From CANJBX01 sp035556735 (GTDB taxonomy: Bacteria; Pseudomonadota; Alphaproteobacteria; Rhizobiales; Xanthobacteraceae): a stretch of 64,000 nt of DNA. Within the stretch, counting starts at the first letter, position 1, and each line of letters opens with the position of its first letter. The notes under the pieces are model-generated. The model made no database searches. It was not told the DNA's origin and saw nothing but the letters and a program-made list of their open reading frames with translations. Location of the stretch: NCBI GenBank assembly GCA_035556735.1, contig DATMFF010000012.1, positions 384,713 to 448,712 of the forward strand, written 5' to 3'. Below are positions 8,487 to 17,788 of the stretch, one piece after another. Position numbers and translations under genes: made by a program.

Positions 8487-9692
8487 ATGCGTCAATCGAA
8501 GCTCGTGCTCACCCGCCGCCAGGCGCTCAAGGCCGTGGGCGGCGCCGCCGTCGCCGGCCTCGCCGTGCGCGGCTTCCCGATGCCCGCGCTCGCGCAGGGC
8601 GCGCCGCTGCGCGTCGGCTTCATGCTGCCCTATACCGGGACCTATGCGGCGCTCGCCAAGAACATCGACAACGCCTTCCGCATGTACGTCGCGCAGAAGG
8701 GCGACAAGCTCGGCGGCCGCGCGGTCGAGTACGTCATGGTCGACGATCAGGCCGAGCCGCCGAAGGCGACCGAGAACATGAACAGGCTGGTCGATCGCGA
8801 CAAGGTCGACGTCGTGGTCGGCACCGTGCACTCGGGCGTGCAGATGGCGATGGTCAAGATCGCGCGCGAGACCGGCAAGCTCCTGATCATCCCCAACGCG
8901 GGCGCCGACGCCGCGACGCGCGCTGCCTGCGCGCCCAACGTGTTCCGCACCTCGTTCTCCAACTGGCAGCCCTGCTATCCGGTGGGCAAGGTCATGGCCG
9001 ACGCCGGCCACAAGACGGCGATGACGATCACGTGGAAATACGCCGCCGGCGAGGAGGACGTCGTCGCCTTCAAGCAGGGCTTCGGCGAGCACGGCGGCAA
9101 GGTCGTGGGCGAACTGTGGGTGCCGTTCCCCGAGGTCGAGTTCCAGTCGTTCCTCACCCAGATCGCCGAGAAGAAGCCGGATGGCGTGTTCGCCTTCTTC
9201 GCGGGCGGCGGCGCGGTGAAGTTCGTGAAGGATTACGCGGCGGCGGGCCTCAAGAAGTCGATCCCGCTCTACGGCCCCGGCTTCCTCACCGACGGCACGC
9301 TGTCGGCGCAGGGTGAGGCGGCGGAAGGTCTCAAGACGACGCTGCACTACGCCGACGACCTCGACAATCCCGCCGACAAGGCGTTCCGCGCGGAATATGC
9401 CAAGCGCTACGGCGCCCAGCCCGACGTCTATTCGGTGCAGGGCTACGATGCCGCCGCGCTGCTGGCGATCGGCATGGATGCGGTCAAGGGCGACATCAAG
9501 GCCGCCGACGCCATGCACAAGGCGATGCGCGCCGCCAAGATCGACTCGCCGCGCGGGCCGCTCTCGTTCTCGGCCTCGCACAACCCGATCCAGAACATCT
9601 ATCTGCGCGAGGTCAAGAACGGCAAGAACGCCTATGTGAAGGTCGCGCACGCGGCGCTCGCCGATCCGGGCACCGGCTGCAAGATGACGTGA
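8487..9692 (+). CDS. branched-chain amino acid/aromatic acid-type ABC transporter substrate-binding protein
   Basis: 401 aa periplasmic binding protein of the LivK type (type I fold). The N-terminus has a Tat-like motif LTRRQALK (R10, R11), a hydrophobic stretch and probable cleavage near ALAQ (residue about 36). The mature part starts LRVGFMLPYTGTY, typical of the family. It is the first gene of a complete importer with two permeases and two ATPases. A benzoate-CoA ligase and box genes follow, so the ligand is plausibly benzoate or a related aromatic acid and not leucine. That is inference from context. Confidence 0.9.
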   Translation: MRQSKLVLTRRQALKAVGGAAVAGLAVRGFPMPALAQGAPLRVGFMLPYTGTYAALAKNIDNAFRMYVAQKGDKLGGRAVEYVMVDDQAEPPKATENMNRLVDRDKVDVVVGTVHSGVQMAMVKIARETGKLLIIPNAGADAATRAACAPNVFRTSFSNWQPCYPVGKVMADAGHKTAMTITWKYAAGEEDVVAFKQGFGEHGGKVVGELWVPFPEVEFQSFLTQIAEKKPDGVFAFFAGGGAVKFVKDYAAAGLKKSIPLYGPGFLTDGTLSAQGEAAEGLKTTLHYADDLDNPADKAFRAEYAKRYGAQPDVYSVQGYDAAALLAIGMDAVKGDIKAADAMHKAMRAAKIDSPRGPLSFSASHNPIQNIYLREVKNGKNAYVKVAHAALADPGTGCKMT

Positions 9693-9711
9693 GCGACGGC
9701 CGGTCTCAATC

Positions 9712-9736
9712 GATGGCCGGGCTCGTCCCGGCCATC
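9712..9736 (+). terminator. perfect hairpin between binding-protein and permease genes
   Basis: GATGGCCGGG (9712-9721), loop CTCGT, CCCGGCCATC (9727-9736): a perfect 10-bp stem 20 bases after the stop of the binding-protein gene and 17 bases before the permease start. With no T-tract it probably acts as an attenuator or 3'-end stabiliser that keeps binding protein in excess over membrane parts. It might also be a copy of a dispersed repeat. Confidence 0.5.
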
Positions 9737-9753
9737 TCGTTTAGCAGGGCGGC

Positions 9754-10626
9754 ATGTCGGCGTTCTTCTTCTTCGTTCAGCTTCTCAACGCGGTGCAATA
9801 CGCGCTGATCCTCTATCTCGTGGCCAGTGGCCTGACGCTGCTGCTCGGGATCATGGGCGTGATCAACCTTGCACACGGCGTCTTCTACATGGTCGGCGCC
9901 TACATCGCCTACGCGGTGGTGCAGCACTTCGCCATCTTCTGGCTGGCGCTGCCGGTCGGCATCCTGATCGGCCTCGCGCTCGGCGCCCTGGTCGAGAAGC
10001 TGCTGCTCTCGCGCTTGGAGGGCGCCGACCATCTCTCGCAGGTGCTGCTCAGCTTCGGCCTCATCCTGCTGCTCAACGAGGCCCAGCGCATCATCTTCGG
10101 CAACGACGCCCACGGCGTCGACGTGCCGCAGAGCCTGAGCTACTCGATTCCGCTCAGCGACACGCTCTCCTATCCCGTCTATCGCCTGTTCGTCTGCGCC
10201 GTGGGCCTGTTGTTCATCGCCGCCATGGGCCTGATGATGGCGAAGACCCGCATCGGCATGATGCTGCGCGCCAGCGCCGAGAACCGCGACATGGCGCGCG
10301 CCATGGGCATCGACGTGCAGTTCGTCTATCTCGGCGTGACGGCGGTGGGGATCGCCTGCACGGTCCTTGCGGGCGTGATCGCCGCGCCGATCGCCTCGGT
10401 CTATCCCGGCATGGGCGACACCGTGCTGATCCAGTCCTTCGTCGTCATCGTGCTCGGCGGCATCGGCTCGCTCGGCGGGGCGCTTGCCGGCTCGCTGCTG
10501 CTCGGCCTCGTCGATGCGTTCGGCAAGCAGTTCTTCCCGACCTATGCCGGCTTCCTCGTCTATGCGGCGATGATCGCGGTGCTGATCGTGCGGCCGCAGG
10601 GCCTCATCCGGGTGCGCGGCGCATGA
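9754..10626 (+). CDS. LivH-type ABC transporter permease
   Basis: 290 aa, very hydrophobic, about eight membrane segments. Family hallmarks include LTLLLGIMGVINLAHG near the N-terminus and the coupling region KTRIGMMLRASAENRDMARAMGID with an EAA-like loop. The C-terminal LGGIGSLGGALAGSLLLGL is also typical. It pairs with the next permease in the inner membrane. Its last codons overlap the start of the next gene (ATGA). Confidence 0.93.
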   Translation: MSAFFFFVQLLNAVQYALILYLVASGLTLLLGIMGVINLAHGVFYMVGAYIAYAVVQHFAIFWLALPVGILIGLALGALVEKLLLSRLEGADHLSQVLLSFGLILLLNEAQRIIFGNDAHGVDVPQSLSYSIPLSDTLSYPVYRLFVCAVGLLFIAAMGLMMAKTRIGMMLRASAENRDMARAMGIDVQFVYLGVTAVGIACTVLAGVIAAPIASVYPGMGDTVLIQSFVVIVLGGIGSLGGALAGSLLLGLVDAFGKQFFPTYAGFLVYAAMIAVLIVRPQGLIRVRGA

Positions 10627-11591
10627 GCCCGCCGCGCGAACAGGCCGATGCCGCGATCCTCGTCCTGCTGGCGGCGGGCGCGGCGCTCGTGCCGTTCACG
10701 CTGTCGGGCTACGAGATCAAGCTCGCCACCACCATCACCATCCAGGCCGGACTCGCGGTGGCGCTCGGTCTCGTCGTCGGTCCGGCCGGGCTGATCAGCA
10801 TGGGCCACGCCGCCTTCTACGGGCTAGGCGCCTATCTGCTGGCGATGGCCGCGCCGCAGTCGGCAGCGGCCGACCTGTTGCTCACGCTGGTGCTGTCGAT
10901 CGCCGGCGCCGCCGCCTTCGCCGGCGTGGTCGGCGCGGTCTCGATCCGCTCGCGCGGCATGTACTTCATCCTGATGACGCTCGCCTTCGGGCAACTCGGC
11001 TATCACGTCTTTCACGACACCGGCATCGCCGGCAGCGCGGATGGCGCCTACGTCTATTTCCGGCCCGAGCTGAACTTGCCCTGGGGCACGGTCTCGCTCG
11101 ACAAGCCCGCGGACTTTTACATGTTCGTGTGGGTCGTGGTGTTCGCGGTCATCGCCGCCTGCTGGTGGCTGCGGCGCTCGGCGTTCGGCAGCATCCTGCT
11201 CGCCGCGCGCGACAACGAGCCGCGCACCCGCGCCTTCGGCTATTCGCCCTATCTCGCGCGGCTGATCGCCTTCGTGATCTCGGGGGCGATGGCCGGTGCG
11301 ATGGGCTACCTCACCGCCGCGCAGCACGGCTATGTCGCGCCGGAGATGCTGGGCTGGCACGCCTCCGCGATCGCGCTCGTGATGGTGCTGCTCGGCGGCA
11401 AGGACATGACCTCGGGTCCCGCCGTCGGCGCGGTCCTCCTGCTGCTCGCCGAGGAGATGCTGCAGCGCGTCACCGAGCACTGGCTGCTCGGCGTCGGGCT
11501 CATCATCATCCTGGTGGTGATCGTGGCGCCGCAGGGCCTGGTCCCGTGGGCGGCCACCGTGTTCCAGTTCCGTCGCGTGCGCCATGCCTGA
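10623..11591 (+). CDS. LivM-type ABC transporter permease
   Basis: 322 aa polytopic permease overlapping the previous gene by four bases (ATGA) and the next by eight. Typical segments are GPAGLISMGHAAFYGLGAYL near residue 60 and RDNEPRTRAFGYSPYLARLIAFVISGAMAG in the coupling region. It forms the heterodimeric channel with the LivH-like protein. The tight overlaps indicate translational coupling in one operon. Confidence 0.93.
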   Translation: MSPPREQADAAILVLLAAGAALVPFTLSGYEIKLATTITIQAGLAVALGLVVGPAGLISMGHAAFYGLGAYLLAMAAPQSAAADLLLTLVLSIAGAAAFAGVVGAVSIRSRGMYFILMTLAFGQLGYHVFHDTGIAGSADGAYVYFRPELNLPWGTVSLDKPADFYMFVWVVVFAVIAACWWLRRSAFGSILLAARDNEPRTRAFGYSPYLARLIAFVISGAMAGAMGYLTAAQHGYVAPEMLGWHASAIALVMVLLGGKDMTSGPAVGAVLLLLAEEMLQRVTEHWLLGVGLIIILVVIVAPQGLVPWAATVFQFRRVRHA

Positions 11592-12336
11592 CGCGGTCCT
11601 GCGCGCCTGCGGCGTCGGCAAGCGCTTCGGCGGTCTCGTCGCCGTCGACAATGTCGACCTCGACCTGCACGCCGGCGAGGTCCACGCGGTCATCGGGCCG
11701 AACGGCGCCGGCAAGTCGACGCTGCTGGCGACGCTCGCGGGCGACGTGCGGCCGACCACGGGCCGCGTCTTCCTCGACGGCGGCGACGTGACCCAGGCGA
11801 GCGTCGAGGCGCGCACCCGGCTCGGCATCGGCCGCACCTACCAGCGCAGCGCGGTGGTGTCGGGCTTCTCCGCGCTCGACATGGTCCGCCTGGCCACCCT
11901 GCATGGGACGACCTCGATGCTCGGGCTGCTCTCGCCGCTCGCCGCCAACGCGCGCGCGACGCAGCTCGCGGCCTCCGCGCTGGCGCGCGTCGGCCTCGGC
12001 GATCGCGCGGAGGTCGCGACCGACGTGCTCAGCCACGGCGAGAAACGGCGGCTCGAGATCGCGGCGGTGCTGGCGCTCGGGCCGAAGATCCTGTTGCTCG
12101 ACGAGCCGCTCGCCGGCCTCGGCCCCGACGAGAGCCGCGACGTGGTCGCGCTCATCGCGGAGCTCAAGGCCGGCTGCGCGATCATGCTGATCGAGCACGA
12201 CATCGACGCGGTGTTCGCCGTGGCCGACCGCATGACCGTGCTGGAGAACGGCCGCACCATCGCCAGCGGCGCACCGGCCGCGGTGCGCGACGACCCGGCC
12301 GTGCAGCGCGCCTATCTCGGCGTCGAGGACGACTGA
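11584..12336 (+). CDS. LivG-type ABC transporter ATP-binding protein
   Basis: 250 aa cytoplasmic ATPase. Walker A GPNGAGKST is at about residues 39-47, Walker B is ILLLDEPLAG and the switch histidine is in MLIEHDIDAVF. The signature motif reads LSHGEKRRLEIA, a LivG-like variant of LSGGQ. It begins eight bases before the permease gene ends. It is the first of two ATPases in this importer. Confidence 0.93.
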   Translation: MPDAVLRACGVGKRFGGLVAVDNVDLDLHAGEVHAVIGPNGAGKSTLLATLAGDVRPTTGRVFLDGGDVTQASVEARTRLGIGRTYQRSAVVSGFSALDMVRLATLHGTTSMLGLLSPLAANARATQLAASALARVGLGDRAEVATDVLSHGEKRRLEIAAVLALGPKILLLDEPLAGLGPDESRDVVALIAELKAGCAIMLIEHDIDAVFAVADRMTVLENGRTIASGAPAAVRDDPAVQRAYLGVEDD

Positions 12337-12338
12337 CC

Positions 12339-13043
<705 letters not shown>

Positions 13044-13072
13044 TTTTTGCAACGAGAGCTCAGGCGCGCCAC

Positions 13073-14617
13073 ATGATCAACCTGCCGATCTACAACGCCG
13101 CAGCCGATCTGCTCGACCGCAACATCATGGCCGGGCGCGCGGACAAGGTCGCCTTCATCGATCCGAGGCGCCAGGTGACCTATGCGCAGCTCGGCGGCGA
13201 GGCGCGCCAGGCCGCCAACCTGATGGAGTCGCTCGGGCTGCGGCGCGAGGACCGCATCGTCATGGTGATGCTCGACACGATCGAGTTCCCGGTCGTGTTC
13301 CTCGGCGCCATCCTCGCCGGCATCGTGCCGATCCCGCTCAACACCGCGCTCGCGCCCGACGCGCACGCCTACATGCTGGCGGACTCGCGCGCGAAGGCGC
13401 TGTTCGTCGCCGCGCCGCTGCATGCCGCATTGCAGCCGCTGCTGGCCGACCTGCCCGACCTCGAGCATGTCGTGGTCGTCGGCGAGGCCGAGGCGCCCGC
13501 GGGCACCACCCACTTCGCGACGGCCGCGGCCCGGCAGCCGGTCGAGTTCACGACCATGGCGACCCATCCCGAGGAGCCCGCCTTCTGGCTCTACTCGTCG
13601 GGCTCGACCGGCACGCCCAAGGGGGCCAAGCACGTGCACACCAGCCCGATGGCGACCGCGCGGCTCTATGCGCAGGGTGTGCTCGGCATCAAGGAACACG
13701 ACGTCTGCCTGTCGGCGGCCAAGCTGTTCTTCGCCTACGGTCTCGGCAACGCGCTCTCGTTCCCGATGTCGGTCGGCGCCACCACCGTGCTCAATCCCGA
13801 GCGCCCGACTCCCGCGCTGATGTACGACCTTCTGGAGAAGCACAATCCGACGCTGTTCTTCGCGGTGCCGACGCTCTACGCCGCCATGCTCGGCGATCCC
13901 GCGCTCGCGAAGAGGCCCGGCTCGCGGCGGCTGCATCTGTGCGTGTCGGCAGGCGAGGCGCTGCCCGCGCACATCGGCACGACGTGGAAAAGCCGGTTCG
14001 GCGTCGACATCCTCGATGGCGTGGGCTCGACCGAGCTCCTGCACATCTTCCTGTCGAATGCGCCCGGCGAGGTCGTGTACGGCACCTCCGGCGTCGCGGT
14101 CGAAGGCTACGATCTGCGGCTCGTCGACGAGAAGGGTGCCGAAGTCGCGCCCGGCGAGGTCGGCGAGCTTCTGGTGCGCGCGCCATCGGCGGCGGAGGGC
14201 TACTGGAACCAGCGCGAAAAGAGCCGGCGCACGTTCGAGGGCGAATGGACGCGCACCGGCGACAAGTACACGCGCGATGCATCCGGCCGCTACACCTACT
14301 GCGGCCGCACCGACGACATGTTCAAGGTCAGCGGCCAGTGGGTCTCGCCGTTCGAGGTGGAGTCCGCGCTCGCCGGCCACGCCGCCGTGCTGGAGGCCGC
14401 CGTGATCGCCGAGGAGGACGACGACGGCCTGACCAAGCCCAAGGCTTTCGTCGTGCTCAAGCAGGGCGCCGCGCGCGACGGGCTCGAGGACGCGCTCAAG
14501 GAGCACGTCAAGGGCGCGATCGGCGCCTGGAAATATCCGCGCTGGATCGAGATCGTCGAGAGCCTGCCGAAGACCGCCACCGGCAAGATTCAGCGCTTCA
14601 AGTTGCGTGGTGGTTGA
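13073..14617 (+). CDS. benzoate-CoA ligase family protein
   Basis: 514 aa ANL-superfamily acyl-CoA synthetase. The ATP loop YSSGSTGTPKGAKHVH lies near residue 174, the GYWNQREKSRRTF and YTRDASGRYTYCGRTDDMFKVSGQW blocks are those of benzoate-CoA ligases, and the catalytic lysine is in TATGKIQRFK near the C-terminus. It makes benzoyl-CoA (or a close analogue) from benzoate, ATP and CoA, the first step of the box pathway. Position between an importer and boxC-boxB supports this. The start ATG at 13073 was chosen because the frame before it overlaps the ATPase gene. Close relatives also take hydroxybenzoates. Confidence 0.88.
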   Translation: MINLPIYNAAADLLDRNIMAGRADKVAFIDPRRQVTYAQLGGEARQAANLMESLGLRREDRIVMVMLDTIEFPVVFLGAILAGIVPIPLNTALAPDAHAYMLADSRAKALFVAAPLHAALQPLLADLPDLEHVVVVGEAEAPAGTTHFATAAARQPVEFTTMATHPEEPAFWLYSSGSTGTPKGAKHVHTSPMATARLYAQGVLGIKEHDVCLSAAKLFFAYGLGNALSFPMSVGATTVLNPERPTPALMYDLLEKHNPTLFFAVPTLYAAMLGDPALAKRPGSRRLHLCVSAGEALPAHIGTTWKSRFGVDILDGVGSTELLHIFLSNAPGEVVYGTSGVAVEGYDLRLVDEKGAEVAPGEVGELLVRAPSAAEGYWNQREKSRRTFEGEWTRTGDKYTRDASGRYTYCGRTDDMFKVSGQWVSPFEVESALAGHAAVLEAAVIAEEDDDGLTKPKAFVVLKQGAARDGLEDALKEHVKGAIGAWKYPRWIEIVESLPKTATGKIQRFKLRGG

Positions 14618-15437
14618 TTTGGCAGGACTGCCGGATACGGGCTTCCTCGACCTCGGCGACCAGCAGCTCGAATATCGTTTCGTCGGGCCGCGTCCGGACG
14701 AGGCGCCCACGCTGGTGCTGCTGCACGAGGGGCTCGGCTGCGTCGGCCTGTGGGGCGATTTTCCGCAGCGGCTGAGCGAGGTCGGCGGCTTCGGCGTCTT
14801 CGTCTATTCGCGCGCGGGCTATGGGCAGTCGTCGCCGGTCGCGCTGCCGCGCCCGCTCGACTACATGACGATCGAGGCGCAACGCGTGCTGCCGCGCGTG
14901 CTCGACGTCGTCGGTTTCCGCCGCGGCATGCTGGTCGGCCATTCCGACGGCGCCTCGATCGCCGCCATACATGCCGGCAGCGTTCACGATCCGCGCGTCG
15001 CTGGCCTCGTGCTGATCGCGCCGCATTTCTTCGCCGAGGATATGGGCCTTGCCGAGATCGCGCAGGCGAAGGCGATGTACGACGATCCGGCGAGCGGGTT
15101 GCGCGAGCGGCTGGCGCGCTGGCACAAGAACGTCGACGTCGCCTTCCGTGGCTGGAACGACGCCTGGCTCGATCCCGGCTTCCGCGCATGGAACATCGCG
15201 CCGGTCCTCGACACCATTCGAGGTCCGGTGCTGGTGGTGCAGGGCACCGATGACCAGTACGGTACGCAGGAGCAGGTGAAAGTGGTGCAGCGCCGCTGCC
15301 GCAGTCGGGTCGAGACCGTCATGATGGAAGGGGTCAGGCATTCGCCGCATCGCGAGGCGCCCGATCGGTTGCTGGCCGAGATCGGCGCGTTCGCGCGGCG
15401 GGTTCTCGACACGCGGGAGGCGAGGGATCATGGCTGA
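14607..15437 (+). CDS. alpha/beta hydrolase
   Basis: 276 aa from a GTG at 14607 (GTG 14610 is also possible), overlapping the ligase gene by 11 bases. The nucleophile elbow is GHSDG (S113), the acid probably in QGTDDQYG, and the catalytic histidine in VRHSPHRE near the C-terminus. A possible role is a thioesterase or ring-cleavage-product hydrolase within the aromatic pathway. Its overlap with both neighbours places it firmly in the ligase operon. The exact substrate is unknown. Confidence 0.82.
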   Translation: MVVDLAGLPDTGFLDLGDQQLEYRFVGPRPDEAPTLVLLHEGLGCVGLWGDFPQRLSEVGGFGVFVYSRAGYGQSSPVALPRPLDYMTIEAQRVLPRVLDVVGFRRGMLVGHSDGASIAAIHAGSVHDPRVAGLVLIAPHFFAEDMGLAEIAQAKAMYDDPASGLRERLARWHKNVDVAFRGWNDAWLDPGFRAWNIAPVLDTIRGPVLVVQGTDDQYGTQEQVKVVQRRCRSRVETVMMEGVRHSPHREAPDRLLAEIGAFARRVLDTREARDHG

Positions 15438-16629
15438 CGCAAATCGTTTCATCATCGCCGGCGGCGGCATCGGCGGCCTCGCCGCCGCGCTCGGCCTCGC
15501 GCAGAAGGGCCGTGCGGTGCTGGTGCTGGAGAAGGCGCCGGAGCTGGGCGAGATCGGCGCCGGCATCCAGCTCGGGCCCAACGCGTTCCATGCCTTCGAT
15601 TACCTCGGCGTCGGCGAGGCCGCGCGTTCCATGGCCGTCTACATCGACAAGCTGCGGTTGATGGATGCGCTCACCTCCGAGGAGATCATGCACATCGACC
15701 TCGGCGAGGCGTTCCGAAAGCGCTTCCGCAATCCCTATGCGGTCGTGCATCGGGGCGACCTGCACGGCGTGTTCCTGCGCGCCTGCCGCGCCAATCCGCT
15801 GATCGAGCTTAAGGTGAGCAGCGAGGTCGTGAGCTACACGCAGGACGGCGCAAGCGTCACCGTGGAAACCGCGAACGGTGCGCGCCACACCGGCGCGGTG
15901 CTGATCGGCGCCGACGGCCTGTGGTCGAACGTGCGCAAGCAGGTGGTCGGCGACAGCCCGCCGCGCGTGTCCGGCCACACCACCTATCGCTCCGTCATCC
16001 CGACCGAGCAGATGCCGGAGGACCTGCGCTGGAACGCGGCGACGCTCTGGGCCGGGCCGAAGGTCCATCTCGTGCATTATCCCCTGTCGGGCTGGAAGGT
16101 GTTCAACCTCGTCATCACCAGCCAGAACGACGCGCGCGAGCCGGCGGCGGGGGTGCCCGTCGCCAAGTCCGACGTGATGCCGTGGTTCGCGCACGTGCAT
16201 CCCAAGGCGCGCCAGATCATCGACATTGGCAAGGACTGGAAATACTGGGTGCTGTGCGACCGCGAGCCCGTTGAGGGCTGGGTCGACGGGCGCGTGGCGC
16301 TGCTCGGCGACGCGGCGCATCCCATGCTGCAGTACATGGCGCAGGGCGCCTGCATGGCGATGGAGGACGGCGTCTGCCTCGCGCACATGGTCGAGGCCCA
16401 TCCCGACCGCATCGAGGCTGCGCTCGAGGCCTATCGTGCGCGCCGCCTGCTGCGCACGACGCGCGTGCAGCTCATGTCGCGCGCCATGGGCGAGCACGTC
16501 TATCACCCCGGCGGGGCGCACGCCGAATTGCGCAACGCGGTGATGCGCGCCAAGAGCCAGGCCGACTGGTACGACACGCTGCAGTGGCTCTACGGCGGCA
16601 CCGGGCTCGACGAGAGCAACTTCGGCTGA
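15430..16629 (+). CDS. FAD-dependent monooxygenase (3-hydroxybenzoate 6-hydroxylase / salicylate hydroxylase-like)
   Basis: 399 aa group A flavoprotein hydroxylase. The Rossmann motif IAGGGIGGLAAALG is at the N-terminus, the FAD/NAD(P)H motif in IGADGLWSNVR, and the FAD-ribityl motif GDAAHPMLQYMAQGACMAMED near residue 300. Such enzymes hydroxylate phenolic acids with O2 and NAD(P)H. It overlaps the hydrolase by eight bases. If the substrate is 3-hydroxybenzoate the product would be gentisate, but no gentisate dioxygenase is nearby, so the substrate remains open. Confidence 0.85.
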   Translation: MADANRFIIAGGGIGGLAAALGLAQKGRAVLVLEKAPELGEIGAGIQLGPNAFHAFDYLGVGEAARSMAVYIDKLRLMDALTSEEIMHIDLGEAFRKRFRNPYAVVHRGDLHGVFLRACRANPLIELKVSSEVVSYTQDGASVTVETANGARHTGAVLIGADGLWSNVRKQVVGDSPPRVSGHTTYRSVIPTEQMPEDLRWNAATLWAGPKVHLVHYPLSGWKVFNLVITSQNDAREPAAGVPVAKSDVMPWFAHVHPKARQIIDIGKDWKYWVLCDREPVEGWVDGRVALLGDAAHPMLQYMAQGACMAMEDGVCLAHMVEAHPDRIEAALEAYRARRLLRTTRVQLMSRAMGEHVYHPGGAHAELRNAVMRAKSQADWYDTLQWLYGGTGLDESNFG

Positions 16630-16662
16630 GTGTGTTGAAGTCGCAAACGGCGCCGCTTGCTC

Positions 16663-16715
16663 ACCTCTCCCCGCAAGCGGGAGAGGTCGACCGCCGAAGG
16701 CGGGCGGGTGAGGGG
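16663..16715. repeat. hairpin repeat module between convergent operons
   Basis: Hairpin with arms ACCTCTCCCCGC/GCGGGAGAGGT (16663-16687), then CGACCGCC/GGCGGGCGG (16688-16707) and GGTGAGGGG. It belongs to the dispersed family seen at 7951, 21012, 28301 and 29150, with a different second hairpin. It sits between the ends of the FAD hydroxylase and boxR genes, where it could stop transcription in both directions. Confidence 0.7.
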
Positions 16716-16743
16716 CAGAGCGAGAACTGCCCGCGTGCGGTGT

Positions 16744-17685
16744 TCACCGCTGCTTGCGCACCGCCCGCCCGCTCCGCACCGGCCGCGCCGCCTTCGCCGG
16801 CTCGCCGCGCCGGCGCGCGCCGTGCGCCTCGACCGCGCGCAGGAGCCGCACGGCGGCTTCCTTGGCCGGCAGGCCGCTGGTGTCGACGGTCGCCTGCGCG
16901 CGCGCGTAGAGCGGCTCGCGGCTGCGCAGGATGCCGCGCAATTCGTCCATCGCGGAACGGTCGTCGCGCATGGGGCGCAGGTCGCCCTGCGCGCGCACGC
17001 GGCGCATGTGCTCCTCGGGCCTCGCCTTGAGCCAGACCGTGAAGAACGACGAGCAGACGAGATCGAAGGTGACCGGATCGGCCACCACGCCGCCGGCGGT
17101 GGCGAGCATCATCGGCCCCGGCCGGTTCACCAGCGCCTGCACGGCCTCGCGCTCCAGGCTGCGGTAGCCCTCCTGGCCGTAGAGCGCGAAGATCTCCGAG
17201 ATCGCGAGGCCGTGGTGGCTCTCGATCTCGCGGTTGAGCTCGACGAACGGCCAGCCGAGCTGGTCCGCGACGATGCGCCCGAGCGTCGACTTGCCGGCGC
17301 CGCGCAGGCCGATCAGCGCCACGCGCTCGACCGGCTGGCCGGTCTGCACCGCCGGTGCGGCGGCGCCCGAGAGCAGCGCCTTCACCGCGGCGACCTGCTC
17401 GGGTGCCGCCTCGCCGATAAGTTCGCGGATGATGCGCCAGTCGGCGGAGCGCGCCGGCGGCGCGAGCAGGTCCTCCAGCCGCGCGCCCATCGCCGCCGAG
17501 ATCCGCCGCAGCAGGATCACCGAGGCGTTGCCCTGGCCGGCCTCGAGTTGCGCGAGGTAGCGCTCCGACACGCCGGAGGCGCGCGAGAGCACCTTGCGCG
17601 ACATGCCGTGCAGCGCCCGCATGTCGCGCACGCGCTGGCCGAGTTCGGCCAGGAACAGGGCTTCGCCGTCCGGTGTCCGGTTCAT
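16744..17685 (-). CDS. boxR: BoxR/BzdR-type regulator (HTH plus shikimate-kinase-like domain)
   Basis: 313 aa from the ATG at 17685, which has GGAG six bases upstream; a GTG at 17697 is an alternative. Residues ~14-70 form an XRE-type helix-turn-helix (LGQRVRDMRALHGMSRKVLS). Residues ~120-285 resemble shikimate kinase, with Walker A GLRGAGKS at 126-133. This architecture defines BzdR/BoxR, repressors of benzoate pathways that bind benzoyl-CoA through the kinase-like domain. It is divergent from boxC with ~100 bp between starts, so it probably controls boxC-boxB and itself. The C-terminal ~30 residues are a basic Arg/Ala-rich tail. Confidence 0.9.
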   Translation of the reverse strand: MNRTPDGEALFLAELGQRVRDMRALHGMSRKVLSRASGVSERYLAQLEAGQGNASVILLRRISAAMGARLEDLLAPPARSADWRIIRELIGEAAPEQVAAVKALLSGAAAPAVQTGQPVERVALIGLRGAGKSTLGRIVADQLGWPFVELNREIESHHGLAISEIFALYGQEGYRSLEREAVQALVNRPGPMMLATAGGVVADPVTFDLVCSSFFTVWLKARPEEHMRRVRAQGDLRPMRDDRSAMDELRGILRSREPLYARAQATVDTSGLPAKEAAVRLLRAVEAHGARRRGEPAKAARPVRSGRAVRKQR

Positions 17686-17714
17686 GGGGGGCTCCACGGC
17701 GCGGTCCGCGGCCT

Positions 17715-17761
17715 TGCATTAAACTGCCTTGAGGCGGCAATCCAGGCTGCATTATAATGCA
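17715..17761 (+). promoter_or_regulatory. boxC promoter overlapped by TGCA-N6-TGCA operator repeats
   Basis: TGCATTATAATGCA at 17748-17761 is a palindrome of form TGCA-N6-TGCA, and TGCATTAAACTGCC at 17715-17728 is a degenerate second copy. BzdR/BoxR operators are known to consist of TGCA repeats. A perfect -10 TATAAT (17753-17758) lies inside the palindrome, with TTGAGG (17729-17734) 18 bases upstream as a -35. Bound regulator would therefore cover the -10. boxC starts 28 bases after the palindrome. Confidence 0.7.
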
Positions 17762-17788
17762 TGTGAGGCAGGAGCGCGAGCAGGTCGC

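Noticed and set aside
15430..16629. Firm call as 3-hydroxybenzoate 6-hydroxylase
   Set aside because: Motifs fit but no gentisate pathway gene is nearby, and the same motifs occur in salicylate and other hydroxylases.
17729..17788. Upstream extension of boxC
   Set aside because: The frame is open but crosses the predicted -35, -10 and operator. BoxC homologues start near the ATG at 17789.
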